A model generated the notes under the pieces. It had not been told where the DNA came from. It made no database searches and saw nothing but the letters and a program-made list of their open reading frames with translations. The position numbers were made by a program, and so were the translations under genes. From the NCBI GenBank assembly GCA_013139435.1, contig WTAW01000195.1, positions 1 to 7,925 on the forward strand: 7,925 bases of DNA, in the 5' to 3' direction. Each line of letters starts with the position of its first letter. The first letter of the stretch is position 1. The DNA is from Candidatus Aminicenantota bacterium (GTDB lineage: Bacteria; Acidobacteriota; Aminicenantia; Aminicenantales; Aminicenantaceae). This document shows positions 6,710 to 7,925 of this stretch, in pieces.

Positions 6710-7572
6710 TGTTTAACTTCTGTTTCAACGGTGAAAAATTTATAGTCCTTATAAAGCACGATTATTTCGGACTTTTTATACCTCCCACCCTCCGGTTTTA
6801 TGTATTCCTCTTCAATTGAATATTTACTAGGAAATCGGATATTATTCTTTTCAAAGTCGTATTCGGTTATAAAGGTAATTTGTGGAATGGCGTTCAATTG
6901 ACTGGCAATTTTCTCTATTTCTTTGTAGTTTCCTACAGATGTTTGATTCCATTCTATTTTTAAAACGCTAAAATCACTCCTCCTGATCCAGATTTTCCCA
7001 AAGAGCTTATCGGGTTTAGCATTTGATTTAGGAGTAGCCTCAACGACAAATGCCTCTTCTTTGTTCAACTTTGTTTGTTTGACAATTTTATAATCATAGA
7101 ACTGCTGGTTGTTTTTACTAAGGAGGCCAATCGGCCCGAATATCATATAGATATGTTTGAAACGTCTTGTTTTCAACGGGGCGTTATGTTCGTTTTTCTC
7201 CTGACCGTTTTCCTTCAAAAGAATTCTTTTTTCCCTTGTCTTGTTATCTCTTCGTATCAGTTGATAATCATAGATATAAACATTCTTTTCAAATACAGGG
7301 AATTGCGCCTTTTTCCGAATTCTTTTAGGATCGTCTGATGAAAATTGCCCTATAGCCTTAGGCTCAGAGTGATTAATTCGTTCTGTTATTTCCTCGCGAC
7401 ACACAAAATACAGTACGAGATGACTCAATTTTTCACAATAATCCGCGCATTCTTTCAGGACCTTTTCTACTTCCTCTTGATTGACTGATTGAGGATGAGC
7501 TATCAGACGATGAATTGGGATTGTAAATATTATCAATACAATAAGTAAAATTGTTAATTTCTGGTTATCCAT
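6706..7572 (-). CDS. Exported protein of unknown function, 288 residues
   Basis: No family is recognised with confidence. The N-terminus is a signal peptide or anchor: MDNQK, then hydrophobic LTILLIVLIIFTIPI, then HRLIAHPQ, where cleavage after LIA or AHP is possible. The mature part opens with a charged helix holding three cysteines (C42, C46, C58; ECADYC and FVC), followed by alternating strand-like segments. Examples are VYIYDYQLIRRD (98-109), KLFGKIWIRRSDFSVLKIEW (189-208), ITFITEYDF (232-240) and SEIIVLYKDYKFF (268-280). The KIWIRRSDFSVLKIEW segment resembles the last strands of LolA/LolB-like or outer-membrane-lipoprotein-sorting folds, so a periplasmic lipid- or lipoprotein-handling fold is conceivable but not shown. 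The gene is visibly AT-richer than its neighbours (37% and 32% GC in two sampled 60-base rows, against about 50% or more in sampled transporter rows). The start ATG has AGGGGG five bases upstream and its own promoter. Confidence 0.85.
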   Translation of the reverse strand: MDNQKLTILLIVLIIFTIPIHRLIAHPQSVNQEEVEKVLKECADYCEKLSHLVLYFVCREEITERINHSEPKAIGQFSSDDPKRIRKKAQFPVFEKNVYIYDYQLIRRDNKTREKRILLKENGQEKNEHNAPLKTRRFKHIYMIFGPIGLLSKNNQQFYDYKIVKQTKLNKEEAFVVEATPKSNAKPDKLFGKIWIRRSDFSVLKIEWNQTSVGNYKEIEKIASQLNAIPQITFITEYDFEKNNIRFPSKYSIEEEYIKPEGGRYKKSEIIVLYKDYKFFTVETEVKH

Positions 7573-7591
7573 TGTATCCCCCTATAAATTT

Positions 7592-7620
7592 AGTATACAT
7601 TTTTAGGAAGGAGTAAGCAA
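7592..7620 (-). promoter_or_regulatory. Candidate promoter of the 288-residue exported protein gene
   Basis: On the minus strand, TTGCTT (7615-7620) is 17 bases from TATACT (7592-7597). The -10 box is good (5 of 6) and the -35 box is weak (TTG only). Transcription would start near 7585, leaving only about 12 leader bases, enough to include the AGGGGG ribosome site at 7578-7583. The rest of the gap up to 7749 holds only weak hairpins and a short direct repeat of TAAAATTA, with no gene. Confidence 0.45.
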
Positions 7621-7749
7621 AGTGGGTTAAAATTAGGCATCCCTAAAATTAAAGACGCAATCGGTAGGCTGTACCCTATACCTTGTTTAAGACATCCCCT
7701 CTTTCATGAGTATTTATAAAGCGAAGACATTTCATATTAAACATCTTCT

Positions 7750-7925
7750 TTATCGGCCAAATAAAAGAGGACCCAGATGTTCCCTCAAATGTGCGTTGAG
7801 CCATTTGGCGACTCGCTTGTAAACATCTTTATCCTGTCCGAAAGGATCTTCGGTGTCCCACAGAACGAGTTTATCGGAGTGGTTCTTCATGAGTTTGCTC
7901 ATGGTGTTGTAAACGTAGGTATCCA
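7750..7925 (-). CDS. C-terminal 57 residues of a partial gene, possibly a low-molecular-weight phosphatase / arsenate reductase family protein
   Basis: The frame is open from the right edge to a stop at 7750-7752 and codes DTYVYNTMSKLMKNHSDK, then LVLWDTEDPFGQDKDVYKRV, AKWLNAHLREHL and GPLLFGR. The D-x-E-D-P-F-G-Q stretch followed by an amphipathic C-terminal helix resembles the catalytic-Asp loop and last helix of low-molecular-weight protein tyrosine phosphatases and the related arsenate reductases. There the Asp of the D-P motif is the general acid. The P-loop cysteine motif would lie upstream, outside the window, so the call rests on a short region. Codon use and the charged helical ending look like genuine protein. 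It runs in the same direction as the 288-residue protein gene, with a gap of 177 bases. Confidence 0.6.
   Translation of the reverse strand, partial: DTYVYNTMSKLMKNHSDKLVLWDTEDPFGQDKDVYKRVAKWLNAHLREHLGPLLFGR

Noticed and set aside
7723..7748. Hairpin GAAGA/TCTTC after the partial minus-strand gene as a terminator
   Set aside because: It has five pairs, two mismatches and three AT pairs, with no T-run after it on the minus strand; too weak to call.
7573..7749. An RNA gene or regulatory RNA in the AT-rich gap
   Set aside because: I looked for tRNA-like arms and stable stems on both strands; only short, mismatched hairpins and a chance-level TAAAATTA repeat are present.

Overview
This window carries six protein genes or gene fragments plus one probable short leader ORF. 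Two genes run off the edges. The mixture suggests a Gram-negative or other envelope-secreting bacterium of medium GC. At least three products carry export signals, and the window contains no phage, IS, CRISPR or RNA genes that I can see. The style of the secreted GH38-like enzyme, the M28 peptidase and the 288-residue exported protein reminds me of Acidobacteriota / Aminicenantes-type genomes. That is an impression from memory, not something the sequence proves.

Layout. Bases 2-571 (+) are the C-terminal part of an M28 metallopeptidase whose start lies before the window. Bases 647-1180 (+) hold a class I methyltransferase with a doubtful or missing N-terminus. Bases 1267-2307 (+) hold an exported MsrB-MsrA fusion behind a clear promoter, a palindrome and a strong ribosome binding site. 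Bases 2360-5752 (-) hold a large exported GH38 alpha-mannosidase-like enzyme, convergent with msr. Between 5753 and 5924 lies a divergent control region with a good sigma70-type promoter and a 21-bp dyad for the GH38 gene. To its right, a 26-codon ORF (5925-6005, +) with an excellent Shine-Dalgarno overlaps the TTG start of a TSUP/TauE-SafE family transporter (5984-6709, +). The transporter ends tail-to-tail, overlapping by four bases, with an AT-richer gene for an exported protein of unknown function (6706-7572, -). The right edge holds the last 57 codons of a further minus-strand gene (7750-7925), possibly a low-molecular-weight phosphatase.

How the genes work together. Almost every gene appears to be its own transcription unit: strands alternate, and separate promoters can be seen for msr, the GH38 gene and the 6706-7572 gene. 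There is no convincing operon. Methionine sulfoxide repair in the envelope and a TSUP-type (often sulfur-compound) exporter share a loose sulfur theme, but they are separated by an opposite-strand glycosidase, so I do not claim a pathway. I found no convincing new multi-gene system. The most interesting items are the overlapping leader ORF, the two palindromic candidate operators, the B-A order and missing C-terminal cysteine of the Msr fusion, and the altered metal-site motif of the GH38-like enzyme.
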